Part shown: positions 45,801 through 55,112 of the stretch, one piece after another | How positions within the stretch are numbered: position 1 is the first letter of the stretch | Layout of the letters: the number at the start of each line of letters is the position of its first letter | Notes under the pieces: generated by a model | The model's input: only the letters and a program-made list of their open reading frames with translations | What the model was told of the DNA's origin: nothing | Databases searched by the model: none | Translations under genes and position numbers: made by a program | DNA from: Bacteroidaceae bacterium | GTDB taxonomy: Bacteria > Bacteroidota > Bacteroidia > Bacteroidales > Bacteroidaceae | NCBI GenBank assembly: GCA_017469685.1 | Contig: JAFUFW010000029.1 | Location: 1 to 55,112, forward strand | Length of the DNA: 55,112 nucleotides | Direction of reading: 5' to 3'

Positions 45801-47157
45801 CCTGGATACCGAGACGGTGCAGTGTCGGTGCACGGTTGAGGAGCACGGGGTGACCTTTCATGACGTGCTCGAGAATATCCCAGATGACGGGATCCTTACG
45901 ATCGACAATCTTCTTTGCCGACTTCACTGTCTTTACAATACCGCGCTCGATGAGCTTGCGGATGATGAAAGGCTTGTAGAGCTCGGCTGCCATGAGTTTC
46001 GGCAGACCGCACTCACCCATATTCAGCTCAGGACCTACGACGATAACGGAACGGGCCGAGTAGTCGACACGCTTACCAAGGAGGTTCTGGCGGAAGCGAC
46101 CCTGCTTACCCTTGAGGGAGTCGGAGAGTGACTTAAGCGGGCGGTTGCTCTCGCTCTTGACAGCGCTACTCTTGCGGCTGTTGTCGAAGAGGCTGTCAAC
46201 GGCCTCCTGAAGCATACGCTTTTCGTTGCGCAGGATGACTTCTGGAGCCTTAATCTCGATGAGGCGCTTCAGACGATTGTTGCGGATGATGACACGACGG
46301 TAGAGATCATTCAAGTCAGACGTAGCAAAGCGTCCACCATCGAGAGGCACGAGGGGGCGCAAATCGGGTGGGATGACAGGAAGCATCTTCATAATCATCC
46401 ACTCGGGACGGTTGCGCTCGCGGCTGATACGGAAACTTTCGACGACCTGCAGACGCTTCAGGGCCTCGTTCTTACGCTGCTGGGCAGTGTCGCTGTTGGC
46501 ACGGTCGCGCAGTTCGTAGCTGAGCTTGTCAAGGTCAAGCCCTACGAGCAGGTCATAGATTGCCTCCGCACCCATCTTGGCGATGAACTTGTTAGGGTCG
46601 TCGTCTGGCAGGTACTGGTTGTCTGCAGGCAGGCGATCAAGATGGTCCAGATACTCTTCTTCACTGAGAAGGTCGAACTTCTCAAGGTGAACGCCCTCTT
46701 CCTCGCTCTTGAGGAATGGACCCGGGTTGATGACCACGTAACGCTCGTAGTAGATTACAGAGTCGAGCTTCTTGGTGGGCATACCAAGCAGATAGCCGAT
46801 CTTATTGGGCAGGCTGCGGAAATACCAGATGTGAGCCACGGGTACTACAAGCTCAATGTGTCCACTACGCTCACGACGAACCTTTTTCTCGGTCACTTCG
46901 ACGCCGCAACGATCGCAGACAATGCCCTTATAGCGGATACGCTTGTACTTGCCGCAGTGGCACTCATAGTCCTTTGTAGGACCGAAGATGCGCTCGCAGA
47001 ACAGGCCGTCGCGCTCAGGCTTATAGGTGCGATAGTTGATGGTCTCAGGCTTCAGAACCTCGCCGAAGGAATTCTCCTTGATCTCCTCGGGCGAAGCAAG
47101 TCCGACGGTGATCTTGGTGAAATTATTCTTTACTTTACTTTCTTTCTTGTAAGGCAT
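42865..47157 (-). CDS. rpoC: RNA polymerase subunit beta'
   Basis: The 1430-residue protein is full length for Bacteroidetes. Visible hallmarks are the N-terminal zinc-ribbon cysteines ([20 protein letters not shown]), the catalytic NADFDGD metal-binding motif, the bridge/trigger region and a second Cys cluster ([13 protein letters not shown]). It forms the active centre of RNA polymerase with RpoB. It starts 19 bp after rpoB and ends before a strong terminator. The usual Bacteroidetes neighbours after rpoC (DUF3467, rpsL, rpsG, fusA) are not present downstream. Confidence 0.98.
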   Translation of the reverse strand: MPYKKESKVKNNFTKITVGLASPEEIKENSFGEVLKPETINYRTYKPERDGLFCERIFGPTKDYECHCGKYKRIRYKGIVCDRCGVEVTEKKVRRERSGHIELVVPVAHIWYFRSLPNKIGYLLGMPTKKLDSVIYYERYVVINPGPFLKSEEEGVHLEKFDLLSEEEYLDHLDRLPADNQYLPDDDPNKFIAKMGAEAIYDLLVGLDLDKLSYELRDRANSDTAQQRKNEALKRLQVVESFRISRERNRPEWMIMKMLPVIPPDLRPLVPLDGGRFATSDLNDLYRRVIIRNNRLKRLIEIKAPEVILRNEKRMLQEAVDSLFDNSRKSSAVKSESNRPLKSLSDSLKGKQGRFRQNLLGKRVDYSARSVIVVGPELNMGECGLPKLMAAELYKPFIIRKLIERGIVKTVKSAKKIVDRKDPVIWDILEHVMKGHPVLLNRAPTLHRLGIQAFQPKMIEGKAIQLHPLACTAFNADFDGDQMAVHLPLSNEAILEAQILMLQSHNILNPANGAPITVPSQDMVLGLYYITKLRPGALGSGLTFYGPEEAIIAYNERRVDVHAPVKVIVEDKLENGTIGKRMVETSVGRVIVNEIIPVEVGFFNDIISKKTLRGLITDVIKAVGVARACSFLDGIKNLGYKLAYDGGLSFNLGDIIIPEEKQALVQRGNDEVERITGDYNMGFITDKERYNQVIDAWTHVNNDLSAVLMKTMREADQGFNAVYMMLDSGARGSAGQISQLSGMRGLMAKPQKAGAEAQIIENPILSNFKEGMSVLEYFISTHGARKGLADTALKTADAGYLTRRLVDVSHDVIINEEDCGTLRGLVCTALKNGDEVISSLYERILGRVSVHDIINPSNNRLIVAAGEEITEAIAEEIENSPIESVEIRSVLTCESRHGVCMKCYGRNLATARMVQKGEAVGVIAAQSIGEPGTQLTLRTFHAGGVADNAAANATIKAKYDSKLEFEELRTVDIVDEAGTAAKMVVGRLAEVRFVDVNTGIVLLTQNVPYGSTLYKKDGEKVQKGDMVAKWDPFNAVIVTEAAGRIEFEDVIEGVTYRVETDDATGLRELIVIESKDRTKVPVCHILDENGELLRTYNFPIGGHISVEDKQTVKAGDVLVKIPRAVGKAGDITGGLPRVTELFEARNPSNPAVVSEIDGEVKMGKLKRGNREIIVTSKVGDERHYLVPLSKQILVQENDYVRAGTPLSDGAITPADILAIKGPTAVQEYIVNEVQDVYRLQGVKINDKHFEVIVRQMMRKVQIDEPGDTRFLEQQVVDKIEFAEENDRIWGKKVVTDAGDSETMMPGMIVTARKLRDENSLLKRRDLRPVVVRDAVPATSTQILQGITRAALQTTSFMSAASFQETTKVLNEAAINGKSDYLEGMKENVICGHLIPAGTGLREFDKIVVGSKEDYDRVLSNRKAILDYDID

Positions 47158-47176
47158 AATTCTATGGATTTATGAA

Positions 47177-50100
47177 TTATTCAAGTGTAACACTGAGACC
47201 TAAGCCACGAAGTTCGTGCAGCAGCACATTCAGCGACTCGGGAATACCAGGAGTAGGCATAGGTTCGCCCTTGACAATGGCTTCGTAAGCTTTGGTGCGG
47301 CCGGTGACATCATCAGACTTGATGGTGAGAATCTCTTGGAGGACGTGTGAAGCACCAAATGCTTCGATAGCCCAGACCTCCATCTCACCGAAACGCTGTC
47401 CACCGAACTGAGCTTTACCTCCAAGTGGTTGCTGGGTGATGAGGCTGTACGGACCTATCGAGCGGGCATGCATCTTATCCTCAACCATGTGGCCGAGCTT
47501 AAGCATGTAGGCAATTCCTACGGTGGCCAGCTGGTCGAACTTCTCGCCAGTAGCACCATCATAAAGCTGCATTGAGCAGTAGCGTGGCAGACCGGCCTTG
47601 TCAGTCCATTCGCAGAGGTCGTCAAGCGAAGCTCCATCAAAGATAGGCGTTGAGAATTTCACGCCCAGCTCCTTACCGGCAGCACCTAAGACAGTCTCGA
47701 ATATCTGACCAATGTTCATACGTGAAGGCACACCGAGAGGATTCAGTACGATATCTACCGGAGTACCATCGGCCAGGAAGGGCATATCCTCTTGACGGAC
47801 AACCTTTGACACAATGCCCTTATTACCATGGCGACCTGCCATCTTATCACCCACGCCAATCTTACGCTTTTTGGCCACATAGACCTTAGCCATCTGGATG
47901 ATGCCTGAGGGTAGCTCGTCACCGATAGTGATGGCAAACTTGTGGCGCTTAAGCTCTGCATCAAGAATCTTATATTTCTTAATGAAGTTGATGATAAGCT
48001 GAGAGATGAGCAGATTTGCATGCTCATCACTCGTCCAGCCGCTGAGTTGGATACCTGTGAAGTCAAGCGATGAGAGATTGTCCTCTGTGAACTTTGCGCC
48101 TTTGGCTATTACCTCTGCACCCACATAGTCCTTAACGCCTTTCGACGTGAGGTTCTTCGTGAGCTCAAGAAGCTTGTCAATAAGGATGGCCTTAAGGTCA
48201 CCGACCTTCAACTCAAACTCTTCGTCAAGCTTGGGCAGGCGCTGCTTGTCACGGAGCTTCTCGGAGCGCGTCTTGATAGCCTTCGAGAAGAGCTTCTTGT
48301 CGATGACTGTTCCCGAGAGTGAGGGTGAAGCCTTCAGAGAGGCATCCTTCACGTCGCCAGCCTTATCACCGAAAATGGCACGCAGCAGCTTCTCTTCAGG
48401 CGAAGGATCGCTCTCGCCCTTAGGCGTAATCTTACCGATGAGGATATCGCCCGGCAACACCTGAGCGCCAACGCGGATGATACCATTCTCGTCAAGGTCT
48501 TTAGTAGCTTCCTCGCTGACATTGGGGATGTCAGAGGTCAGCTCCTCAACGCCACGCTTTGTCTCGCGCACCTCGAGGGAGAATTCCTCAACATGGATAC
48601 TCGTGAGAATATCGTCGCGTACGACACGCTCGTTGAGCACGATGGCATCCTCATAGTTGTAACCCTTCCAAGGCATGTAAGCAACAAGGAGATTCTTTCC
48701 GAGTGCGAGCTCGCCATCTGCGGTGCTGTAGCCTTCAGTGAGGATGTCGCCCGCCTCGACACGCTGACCCTTCTCACAGATGGGACGCAGGTCAATGGTC
48801 ATATTCTGGTTGGTACGGCGGAACTTGGGAATTCGATATTCCTTAAGAGCGGGCTCAAAACTTACAAACTCTTCGTCCTCAGTGCGATCGTAAAGGATAC
48901 GTATGGTAGTGGCATCAACATAATCAACGACACCGGCACCCTCGGCAACAATCATTGTGCGGCTGTCTTCACACACTTGTTTCTCAATACCCGTACCCAC
49001 GATAGGAGCTTCCGTGCGAACGAGAGGCACAGCCTGACGCATCATGTTTGATCCCATGAGTGCGCGGTGGGCATCGTCGTGCTCCAGGAAGGGGATAAGG
49101 GAAGCAGCGATAGAGGCAATCTGCTGAGGAGCAACGTCCATAAGGTCTACCTCCTTCGGGGGAACCACGGGATAGTCATCATCCTGACGACACTTGACAA
49201 CCTTACGGATGAACGAGCCATCGTCCTTCAGCGGGGCGTTACCCTGACCGATAATGAGGCCTTCCTCTTCCTCTGCTGTATAGTACTTCACGCCTTCGTC
49301 GGTGAGATCCACGACTCCGTTATTAACCTTACGGTAGGGAGTGGAGATGAAGCCGAGCTCGTTGATTTTTGCATAGACGCAAAGCGAGGAGATAAGACCG
49401 ATGTTGGGACCTTCAGGCGACTCAATCGGGCACAGACGGCCATAGTGGGTGTAGTGTACGTCGCGCACCTCAAAGCCTGCACGCTCGCGGCTCAGACCGC
49501 CAGGGCCGAGGGCCGAGAGACGACGCTTGTGCGTTACCTCAGCAAGCGGATTCGTCTGGTCCATGAATTGGCTCAGGGCGTTCGTTCCGAAGAACGAATT
49601 AATAACGCTGGAGATAGTCTTGGCGTTTATGAGGTCTGTCGGTGTGAAGACTTCGTTGTCTCGGACATTCATGCGCTCACGGATAGTGCGGCTCATGCGT
49701 GCCAGGCCGATGGCAAACTGGTTAGCCAACTGCTCGCCCACAGTGCGGACGCGGCGGTTCGAGAGGTGGTCAATATCGTCGACTGTAGCCTTTGAGTTTA
49801 CAAGTTCGATGAGGTACTTGATAATCTCAATAATATCTTCATGCGTAAGCACGCGCACATCAGGATCAGTCTGTAGGTTCAGCTTACGGTTGATACGGTA
49901 GCGCCCTACGTCGCCCAGGTCGTAACGCTTCTCGGAGAAGAATAGATTGTTGATAACCTCACGTGCACTGGCATCGTCGGCAGGGTCTGCATTGCGCAGC
50001 TGACGGTAGATGTAGAGTACGGCCTCCTTCTCAGAATTCGACGGGTCCTTGGCAAGGGTGTTGAAGATGATGGAGTAGTCACTGGCATCGGCATCTTCCT

Positions 50101-50986
50101 TGTGCAGGAGGATGGAAGAGGCGCCACTGTCGAGGATGAGAGCTACATTATCCTCGTCAAGCACGGTCTCACGATCCATGATAACCTCATTGCGCTCAAT
50201 GCTCACGACTTCGCCTGTATCTTCGTCAACAAAGTCCTCAACCCAAGACTTCAACACGCGAGCTGCAAGCTTCTTGCCGATGGCTTTCTTGAGGCTGGTC
50301 TTGTTAACCTTCACCTCTTCGGCCAGATTGAAAATCTCGAGAATATCACGGTCGTTCTCGTAGCCTATGGCGCGGAGGAGAGTGGTCACGGGCAGCTTCT
50401 TCTTACGGTCGATGTATGCGTACATGACATTGTTAATGTCCGTAGCAAACTCGATCCACGAGCCTTTAAACGGAATGATGCGTGCGCTGTAGAGCTGTGT
50501 GCCATTGGCGTGCTGGCTCGAGCCGAAGAACACGCCGGGTGAGCGGTGTAGCTGGCTGACCACAACGCGCTCGGCGCCGTTGATGATAAACGTGCCGTTG
50601 GGCGTCATGTAGGGGATAGGACCAAGGAAGACGTCCTGAATCACGGTGTCGAAATCCTCGTGATCGGGATCCGTACAATAAAGCTTAAGCTTTGCCTTGA
50701 GGGGCACAGCGTAAGTGAGTCCGCGTTCGAGACACTCTTCCATGGAGTAGCGTGGCGGATCAATGTAGTAGTCCAGGAATTCGAGGACGAAGTTATTGCG
50801 CGTGTCGGCGATGGGGAAGTTCTCGGAGAACACCTTGAACAAGCCGTCGTTCTTGCGCTGCTCCAATGGCGTGTCGAGCTGCAGGAAGTCGTTGAACGAC
50901 TTGAGTTGCACCTCAAGGAAATCCGGGTAAGCCAGCGGATTCTTCACTGAAGCGAAGTTTACTCGTTGATTAACAATCTTAGCCAT
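47177..50986 (-). CDS. rpoB: RNA polymerase subunit beta
   Basis: The 1269-residue protein begins [16 protein letters not shown]. It contains the rifampicin-region [25 protein letters not shown] and [25 protein letters not shown], the switch/anchor segments [15 protein letters not shown] and [18 protein letters not shown], and ends GLGLSVTLE. It is the catalytic partner of RpoC. The 193-bp gap before it carries two hairpins, one of them terminator-like (51107-51142). The rifampicin cluster keeps the usual wild-type residues (Ser, Gln, Asp, His and Arg positions), so no obvious resistance mutation is seen. Confidence 0.98.
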   Translation of the reverse strand: MAKIVNQRVNFASVKNPLAYPDFLEVQLKSFNDFLQLDTPLEQRKNDGLFKVFSENFPIADTRNNFVLEFLDYYIDPPRYSMEECLERGLTYAVPLKAKLKLYCTDPDHEDFDTVIQDVFLGPIPYMTPNGTFIINGAERVVVSQLHRSPGVFFGSSQHANGTQLYSARIIPFKGSWIEFATDINNVMYAYIDRKKKLPVTTLLRAIGYENDRDILEIFNLAEEVKVNKTSLKKAIGKKLAARVLKSWVEDFVDEDTGEVVSIERNEVIMDRETVLDEDNVALILDSGASSILLHKEDADASDYSIIFNTLAKDPSNSEKEAVLYIYRQLRNADPADDASAREVINNLFFSEKRYDLGDVGRYRINRKLNLQTDPDVRVLTHEDIIEIIKYLIELVNSKATVDDIDHLSNRRVRTVGEQLANQFAIGLARMSRTIRERMNVRDNEVFTPTDLINAKTISSVINSFFGTNALSQFMDQTNPLAEVTHKRRLSALGPGGLSRERAGFEVRDVHYTHYGRLCPIESPEGPNIGLISSLCVYAKINELGFISTPYRKVNNGVVDLTDEGVKYYTAEEEEGLIIGQGNAPLKDDGSFIRKVVKCRQDDDYPVVPPKEVDLMDVAPQQIASIAASLIPFLEHDDAHRALMGSNMMRQAVPLVRTEAPIVGTGIEKQVCEDSRTMIVAEGAGVVDYVDATTIRILYDRTEDEEFVSFEPALKEYRIPKFRRTNQNMTIDLRPICEKGQRVEAGDILTEGYSTADGELALGKNLLVAYMPWKGYNYEDAIVLNERVVRDDILTSIHVEEFSLEVRETKRGVEELTSDIPNVSEEATKDLDENGIIRVGAQVLPGDILIGKITPKGESDPSPEEKLLRAIFGDKAGDVKDASLKASPSLSGTVIDKKLFSKAIKTRSEKLRDKQRLPKLDEEFELKVGDLKAILIDKLLELTKNLTSKGVKDYVGAEVIAKGAKFTEDNLSSLDFTGIQLSGWTSDEHANLLISQLIINFIKKYKILDAELKRHKFAITIGDELPSGIIQMAKVYVAKKRKIGVGDKMAGRHGNKGIVSKVVRQEDMPFLADGTPVDIVLNPLGVPSRMNIGQIFETVLGAAGKELGVKFSTPIFDGASLDDLCEWTDKAGLPRYCSMQLYDGATGEKFDQLATVGIAYMLKLGHMVEDKMHARSIGPYSLITQQPLGGKAQFGGQRFGEMEVWAIEAFGASHVLQEILTIKSDDVTGRTKAYEAIVKGEPMPTPGIPESLNVLLHELRGLGLSVTLE

Positions 50987-51021
50987 TAATGAAATATGAT
51001 GAGTTTATTATATTCCTTTCG

Positions 51022-51052
51022 TAGGAGAGCCCGTGGGAAGGGCTCCGATGGA
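51022..51052 (-). promoter_or_regulatory. Second hairpin in the rpoB leader
   Basis: On the minus strand GGAGCCC and GGGCTC(T)CC can pair over a short CA-rich loop. It has no T-run. Together with the upstream attenuator it makes the rpoB leader structured; its role is unknown. Confidence 0.4.
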
Positions 51053-51106
51053 TAGCTACGCAGGTCGCTATTTCCTGCTATTTCGGGCGTTGTTGTCTAA
51101 AGACGC

Positions 51107-51142
51107 AAAAAGTAGAGGACTCTCTACCAGAGAGTTCTCTAC
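51107..51142 (-). terminator. Attenuator-like intrinsic terminator between rplL and rpoB
   Basis: On the minus strand GTAGAGAACTCTCT pairs with AGAGAGTCCTCTAC (13 of 14 positions) over GGT and is followed by TTTTT, 37 bp after rplL. It would lower rpoBC expression relative to the ribosomal proteins, as in the E. coli rplL-rpoB region. Confidence 0.85.
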
Positions 51143-51179
51143 CTATGCAATCCTAAGTTGATTAGGCTTGGGGATGAGC

Positions 51180-51557
51180 TTACTTGAGCTCGATCTCGGC
51201 GCCAGCCTCTTCGAGGGTCTTCTTCAGAGCCTCAGCGTCAGCCTTAGGCATACCTTCCTTCAGGGTGCTGGGAGCGCCGTCAACGAGCTCCTTAGCTTCC
51301 TTCAGACCGAGGCCACAAGCCTCCTTCACGGCCTTTACGACCTGAAGCTTAGCAGCGCCTGCGCTCTTGAGGACGACGTCGAAGTCAGTCTTCTCCTCAG
51401 CAGCGGGAGCAGCGCCGGCAGCGGGGCCAGCAGCAACAGCAACAGCAGCTGCTGCGGGTTCAATACCATATTCCTCCTTAAGAAGGTTCTTTAAATCGTT
51501 TACTTCCTTCACTGTCAAGTTAACCAACTCTTCAGCGATAGCTTTGATGTCTGCCAT
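51180..51557 (-). CDS. rplL: 50S ribosomal protein L7/L12
   Basis: The 125-residue acidic protein has the N-terminal dimerisation helices ([20 protein letters not shown]). An Ala/Gly/Pro hinge follows (about 35-52), then the globular factor-binding domain with [37 protein letters not shown] and [10 protein letters not shown]. It forms the ribosomal stalk with L10 and recruits GTPase factors. It follows rplJ by 45 bp and is followed by the attenuator-like hairpin. Confidence 0.98.
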   Translation of the reverse strand: MADIKAIAEELVNLTVKEVNDLKNLLKEEYGIEPAAAAVAVAAGPAAGAAPAAEEKTDFDVVLKSAGAAKLQVVKAVKEACGLGLKEAKELVDGAPSTLKEGMPKADAEALKKTLEEAGAEIELK

Positions 51558-51602
51558 AATAATTTATGAAATTTTGTTTTGTTTGACTTTGGGTATTTAA
51601 TT

Positions 51603-52136
51603 CTATTCGCCCTTCTCGGCGAGGGTCTCGAGCACACCGTGGATGGTGGCAGCCCCAGACTCGATTGCAGAAAGAACGCCTTGCATCGGCGACTGCAGCA
51701 TTGCCACGACGTCTGCGATGAGCTCGTTCTTGCTCTTGATAGCAACCAAGGCATCCAGCTGTTCGGCTCCAACGTAGAAGCTCTCCTCAGCATAAGCGGC
51801 CTTCAGTTCGGGAATGGTTACGCCCTTAGGATTCTTGGCATTGAACTCCTTCAGCATTTTAGCCGGTGCATTGGCCACATTTGTGAAGATGACTGCCGTG
51901 GTACCCTTGAGGGTGTCATAGAGGGGTGAATAATCGATCTCGCTGGCCTCAAATGCCTTGTGAAGAAGAGTGTTCTTGACAACCACCATCTTCACCTCAT
52001 TTTTGAAACACTGGCGGCGCATGGCGCTGGTGCGTGCTGCATTCATGCCGGTGACGTCAACGAGGTAGAAGTGAGGGAAGGTCTTCAGGGTCTCGCCCAG
52101 CTTCTCGATAATAAGTGCTTTATCTTCCTTTCTCAT
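51603..52136 (-). CDS. rplJ: 50S ribosomal protein L10
   Basis: The 177-residue protein has the L10 pattern: KALIIEKLGETLKTFPHFYLVDVTGMNAARTSAMRRQCF at the N-terminus, VVKNTLLHKAF, and a C-terminal helix (VVAMLQSPMQGVLSAIESG) that binds L12 dimers. It anchors the stalk to 23S rRNA and in many bacteria represses its own operon. The short 20-bp gap from rplA gives no clear leader structure here. Confidence 0.97.
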   Translation of the reverse strand: MRKEDKALIIEKLGETLKTFPHFYLVDVTGMNAARTSAMRRQCFKNEVKMVVVKNTLLHKAFEASEIDYSPLYDTLKGTTAVIFTNVANAPAKMLKEFNAKNPKGVTIPELKAAYAEESFYVGAEQLDALVAIKSKNELIADVVAMLQSPMQGVLSAIESGAATIHGVLETLAEKGE

Positions 52137-52156
52137 GATTCAAAACGTGTTAAGAA

Positions 52157-52855
52157 TTAGATTTCGTCAACGGCCTTGGAATCAACCTTGACACCACGGC
52201 TCATCGTGCTTGAAAGATAAATGCTCTTGATGTAAGTACCCTTAGCAGCGGCGGGCTTGAGCTTGATGATGGTGTTGATGAACTCGCGTGCATTCTCGGC
52301 AATCTTCTCGGCTGAGAAGGAAACCTTACCGATGGATGTGTGCACGATACCGGTCTTATCGACTTTGAAGTCAATCTTACCCATCTTCACTTCGCGAACA
52401 GCCTGTGCGGGGTTCATGGTCACGGTGCCACTCTTGGGGTTAGGCATGAGGCCACGGGGACCGAGTATACGGCCGAGGGCACCAATCTTACCCATGATAG
52501 AAGGCATAGTGATGATGACGTCGATGTCAGTCCAGCCGCCTTTAATCTTGTCAATGTACTCGTCAAGGCCTACATAGTCTGCGCCAGCCTCCTTGACTGC
52601 AGTCTCCTGGTCAGGAGTGCAGAGGCAGAGCACGCGAACGGTCTTACCCGTGCCGTTGGGCAGGGTGGCAACGCCGCGAACCATTTGGTTGGCCTTACGA
52701 GGGTCTACGCCCAGTCGCATATCGATATCTACGGAAGCGTCAAACTTGGTCGTGGTGATATCCTTAACCAGCTGTGAAGCCTCCTTGAGGGTATATGCCT
52801 TCCCTACTTCAATCTTCTCTGCGACGAGTTTCTGGTTTTTTGTCAGTTTTGCCAT
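52157..52855 (-). CDS. rplA: 50S ribosomal protein L1
   Basis: The 232-residue protein carries the L1 signatures [35 protein letters not shown]-like sequence ([15 protein letters not shown]), [19 protein letters not shown] and KVGKVSF-type sequence. It binds 23S rRNA at the L1 stalk and, in well-studied species, the L11-L1 mRNA. It follows rplK by 21 bp, the standard pairing. Confidence 0.98.
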   Translation of the reverse strand: MAKLTKNQKLVAEKIEVGKAYTLKEASQLVKDITTTKFDASVDIDMRLGVDPRKANQMVRGVATLPNGTGKTVRVLCLCTPDQETAVKEAGADYVGLDEYIDKIKGGWTDIDVIITMPSIMGKIGALGRILGPRGLMPNPKSGTVTMNPAQAVREVKMGKIDFKVDKTGIVHTSIGKVSFSAEKIAENAREFINTIIKLKPAAAKGTYIKSIYLSSTMSRGVKVDSKAVDEI

Positions 52856-52876
52856 AGTTGGAATTGAAGTTTAATG

Positions 52877-53314
52877 TTATGCAGGGAAGTCACCCTTAAC
52901 TGTGATACCCATACTTCTGGCCGTGCCTGCAACTAATCTCATTGCCGACTCAACGGTGAAGCAGTTGAGGTCGGGCATCTTGTCGGTAGCGATAGCGCGC
53001 ACCTGCTCCCAGGTTACTGATGCAACCTTCTTACGGTTGGGCTCAGCGCTGCCGCCCTTCACCTTAGCAGCCTCCATGAGCTGAATAGCCACGGGGGGTG
53101 TCTTCACGATGAAGTCATACGACTTATCATTGTAGTAGGTGATGACAACAGGGAGAACCTTACCAGCCTTATCCTGAGTTCTGGCGTTGAACGCCTTGCA
53201 GAAATCCATAATGTTGATACCCTTGGAACCGAGAGCGGGACCTACTGGGGGTGATGGATTTGCAGCGCCACCTTTAATCTGAAGTTTGATTAATCCAGCA
53301 ACTTCTTTAGCCAT
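52877..53314 (-). CDS. rplK: 50S ribosomal protein L11
   Basis: The 145-residue protein has the L11 pattern: [36 protein letters not shown], then [35 protein letters not shown], ending [12 protein letters not shown]. It binds the GTPase-associated centre of 23S rRNA. It lies between nusG (56 bp gap) and rplA. Confidence 0.98.
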   Translation of the reverse strand: MAKEVAGLIKLQIKGGAANPSPPVGPALGSKGINIMDFCKAFNARTQDKAGKVLPVVITYYNDKSYDFIVKTPPVAIQLMEAAKVKGGSAEPNRKKVASVTWEQVRAIATDKMPDLNCFTVESAMRLVAGTARSMGITVKGDFPA

Positions 53315-53370
53315 TGTTATGATTCTTTATATAATTAAATATGTGCGAATTTTCGGAGTGTAACAGTCTC

Positions 53371-53925
53371 CTACTCCTTCGCTACCTGCATGAAACCAAG
53401 TTCGAGCGGCGTTTTGCGCCCGAAGATCTTGACGGACACTTTCAGCTTCTTCTTCTCGTCATTAACTTCCTCCACGATGGCATCAAACCCGTTGAACGGA
53501 CCATCCGTAACCTTGACAGCGTCGCCAACAACGTACGGTATCTTGATTTCTTCGGGCACCTCTGCCATCTCGTCGACGACTCCCAGCAGACGCTTCATCT
53601 CTCCCTCGCGTATAGGGAGAGGCTTCTCGCTGCCTTTGGCCTCGCTGAGGAAACCGAGCACATTAGGGGTGTAGCGCAGCATTGCCTGCACCTCAGGGGT
53701 GAGGATGCACTCTACAAGGACATATCCTGGCAGGTGGAAACGCTCCTTCACCACGCGTTTTCCATTACGGAAATCGACGTACTTTTCTTTGGGAATGAGC
53801 ACTTCGGAGACCTTGTCGCCGTAGTCACCTTGAGCGACCTGAGCTTCAATGTACTCCTTAACCTTGCCTTCTTTTCCGCTGATGGCACGCAGTACGTACC
53901 ATCGCATTGTCTGCTGTTCAGCCAT
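53371..53925 (-). CDS. nusG: Transcription termination/antitermination factor NusG
   Basis: The 184-residue protein has the NGN domain (MRWYVLRAISGKEGKVKEYIE, HLPGYVLVECIL, VLGFLSEAKGSEKPLPI). The C-terminal KOW domain reads GDAVKVTDGPFNGFDAIVEEVNDEKKKLKVSVKIFGRKTPLEL. It rides on RNA polymerase and couples it to Rho or ribosomes. It is encoded 11 bp after secE, the universal arrangement. No truncation. Confidence 0.98.
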   Translation of the reverse strand: MAEQQTMRWYVLRAISGKEGKVKEYIEAQVAQGDYGDKVSEVLIPKEKYVDFRNGKRVVKERFHLPGYVLVECILTPEVQAMLRYTPNVLGFLSEAKGSEKPLPIREGEMKRLLGVVDEMAEVPEEIKIPYVVGDAVKVTDGPFNGFDAIVEEVNDEKKKLKVSVKIFGRKTPLELGFMQVAKE

Positions 53926-53936
53926 CTGCTTACGGA

Positions 53937-54128
53937 TTAGTTAGGATAGATGAACTCCATCACGTGCTGGAAAGTGAAATCCATGACGAAAACTACCAGT
54001 GCAATGAGTAGGGAAGCGATTAATACTACAATTGCACTGTTGAAAAGTTCTGAACGCGTGGGCCAAGTGGTCTTATGCACGAGTTCTTCGTATGATTCCT
54101 TGCAGTAGTTGAAAATCTTCTTGAGCAT
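53937..54128 (-). CDS. secE: Preprotein translocase subunit SecE
   Basis: The 63-residue protein has the short single-helix form of SecE. An amphipathic cytoplasmic segment with the conserved ELVHKTTWPTRSEL motif is followed by one transmembrane helix (SAIVVLIASLLIALVVFVMD). It clamps SecY in the inner membrane. It lies directly after the tRNA-Trp gene and 11 bp before nusG. Confidence 0.97.
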   Translation of the reverse strand: MLKKIFNYCKESYEELVHKTTWPTRSELFNSAIVVLIASLLIALVVFVMDFTFQHVMEFIYPN

Positions 54129-54146
54129 AACGATTTCTTTTTATTG

Positions 54147-54219
54147 CACGGGAAGAGAGGCTCGAACTCCCGACACCTGGTTTTGGAGACCAGTGCTCTA
54201 CCAACTGAGCTATTCCCGT
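54147..54219 (-). tRNA. trnW: tRNA-Trp (anticodon CCA)
   Basis: The minus strand folds as a standard cloverleaf. The acceptor ACGGGAA pairs with TTCCCGT, with G as discriminator. The D-arm contains AGCTCAGTTGGTAGAGC. The anticodon stem CTGGT/ACCAG surrounds loop CTCCAAA, so the anticodon is CCA. The T-arm reads GGGAGTTCGAGCCTCTC. CCA is not encoded. A tRNA-Trp between tuf and secE is the usual Bacteroidetes order. Confidence 0.97.
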
Positions 54220-54226
54220 ATTGCGA

Positions 54227-54325
54227 GTTTAAAGTTTAAAGTTTAATGGTTAATGCAAAAAACTTTGCCGGAGGAGGTCCCTCGAAAGAGTTTCCTCATT
54301 AGACCTTAAACTTTAAACTTTAAAC
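54227..54325. repeat. 19-bp perfect AT-rich inverted repeat between tuf and tRNA-Trp
   Basis: GTTTAAAGTTTAAAGTTTA (54227-54245) is perfectly complementary to 54307-54325. Each arm is itself a repeat of the unit TTTAAAG. The 61-nt interior is mixed in composition. It may serve tuf termination, tRNA processing, or be a simple repeat expansion. Confidence 0.8.
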
Positions 54326-54356
54326 GACGTTATTATCGCGAAGCGATGAGAACTAA

Positions 54357-55112
54357 TTAATCGTCGAGGATCTCCGTGATCTGACCGGAACCTACTGTGC
54401 GGCCACCCTCGCGGATAGCGAAGCGCAGACCCTGGTTCAGAGCAACGGCATAGATGAGCTCTACGGTGATCTCCACGTTGTCACCAGGCATCACCATCTC
54501 GGTGCCTTCGGGGAGGTGAATCTCACCCGTGCAGTCCATGGTGCGGAGGTAGAACTGAGGACGATACTTGTTACCGAACGGAGTGTGACGGCCACCCTCT
54601 TCCTTCTTCAGGACGTAGATAGAAGCCTTGAAGTTCTTGTGGGGCTTGATGACACCCGGATGGGTGATAACCATACCACGCTTCACTTCATTCTTGTCGA
54701 TACCGCGGAGAAGCAGACCTACGTTGTCGCCAGCTTCACCCTCATCGAGGATCTTACGGAACATCTCAACGCCGGTGATAACGGACTTCTTGTCCTCACC
54801 AAGACCGAGAATCTGAACTTCGTCGCCAACCTTGACAACACCAGTCTCAATACGACCGGTAGCCACAGCACCACGACCTGTGATTGAGAACACGTCCTCA
54901 ACAGGCATCAGGAAGGGCTTGTCAACGTCGCGCTGAGGCTCCTGGATCCAAGTGTCGCAAGCTTCCATAAGCTCCATAACCTTGTCTTCCCACTCAGGAA
55001 CACCATTGAGTGCACCGAGAGCAGAACCGCGGATAATAGGAGTCTCAGCCTCGAACTGGTAAGCAGCGAGCAGCTCCTGCATCTCCATCTCTACGAGCTC
55101 GAGCATCTCCTC
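54357..55112 (-). CDS. tuf: Elongation factor Tu, C-terminal part (cut by the window edge)
   Basis: Some 251 C-terminal residues are visible; the reading frame continues past the window edge, so the G-domain with its GTP-binding motifs lies outside. What remains includes the end of domain 1 ([36 protein letters not shown]), domain 2 ([37 protein letters not shown]) and domain 3 ([45 protein letters not shown]). It delivers aminoacyl-tRNA to the ribosome. Confidence 0.98.
   Translation of the reverse strand, partial: EEMLELVEMEMQELLAAYQFEAETPIIRGSALGALNGVPEWEDKVMELMEACDTWIQEPQRDVDKPFLMPVEDVFSITGRGAVATGRIETGVVKVGDEVQILGLGEDKKSVITGVEMFRKILDEGEAGDNVGLLLRGIDKNEVKRGMVITHPGVIKPHKNFKASIYVLKKEEGGRHTPFGNKYRPQFYLRTMDCTGEIHLPEGTEMVMPGDNVEITVELIYAVALNQGLRFAIREGGRTVGSGQITEILDD

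Overview
The window looks like a member of the order Bacteroidales, most like Prevotella or a close relative. It carries a SusC/SusD pair, a hybrid two-component regulator, promoters of the Bacteroidetes TAnnTTTG type, Bacteroidales-type surface lipoproteins and C-terminal sorting tails, and the gene order tuf / tRNA-Trp / secE / nusG / rplK / rplA / rplJ / rplL / rpoB / rpoC. Species assignment is inference; there is no rRNA gene.

Layout. (1) 1-4.5 kb is an AT-richer, partly decayed stretch. It holds an N-terminal fragment of an AlbA_2-type protein, about 690 bp with no supportable gene, an intact TonB-receptor-like outer-membrane barrel, and a broken gene (macro-like plus DUF1810) that has a frameshift and then ends at the remnant of a coiled-coil protein. 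(2) 4.5-5.6 kb is a minus-strand GH43-like lipoprotein that seems to lack two of its three catalytic residues. (3) 5.8-26.2 kb is a nine-gene plus-strand polysaccharide utilisation locus (PUL): DUF4964/5127/4965/1793 protein, TIG-propeller lipoprotein, SusC, SusD, SusE-like lipoprotein, GH92, sialidase-like propeller with a CBM9-like domain, GH76 and a PI-PLC-like protein with a dockerin. (4) 26.3-30.3 kb is a convergent hybrid two-component sensor-regulator. (5) 30.6-42.7 kb is a second plus-strand enzyme block: GH43, a large modular binding protein, then CotH/lamin-tail protein, GH43 and a second DUF4965 protein. (6) 42.8-55.1 kb is the minus-strand core transcription and translation operon, cut at tuf by the window edge.

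How it may work together. GH76 (endo-alpha-1,6-mannanase family) and GH92 (with the residues expected for alpha-1,2-mannosidase) point to alpha-mannan or mannoprotein glycans as substrate. A PI-PLC-like catalytic domain in the same operon suggests the target could include GPI-anchored mannoproteins, whose anchor holds alpha-mannose attached to phosphatidylinositol. SusC/SusD and two surface lipoproteins would capture and import the products, and the hybrid regulator would sense a released oligosaccharide. A two-part non-catalytic module recurs in the PI-PLC protein and the 989-residue protein, and half of it recurs in the CotH protein. A short C-terminal tail recurs on most secreted proteins. 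Both tie blocks 3 and 5 into one system.

Non-coding structure of note: a near-perfect 41/42-bp inverted repeat encloses the GH92 start codon, with its right arm translated as part of GH92; four CCCTTAAGGG-type palindromes sit at exactly 22-bp intervals upstream of the CotH operon; and a terminator-like hairpin lies between rplL and rpoB.
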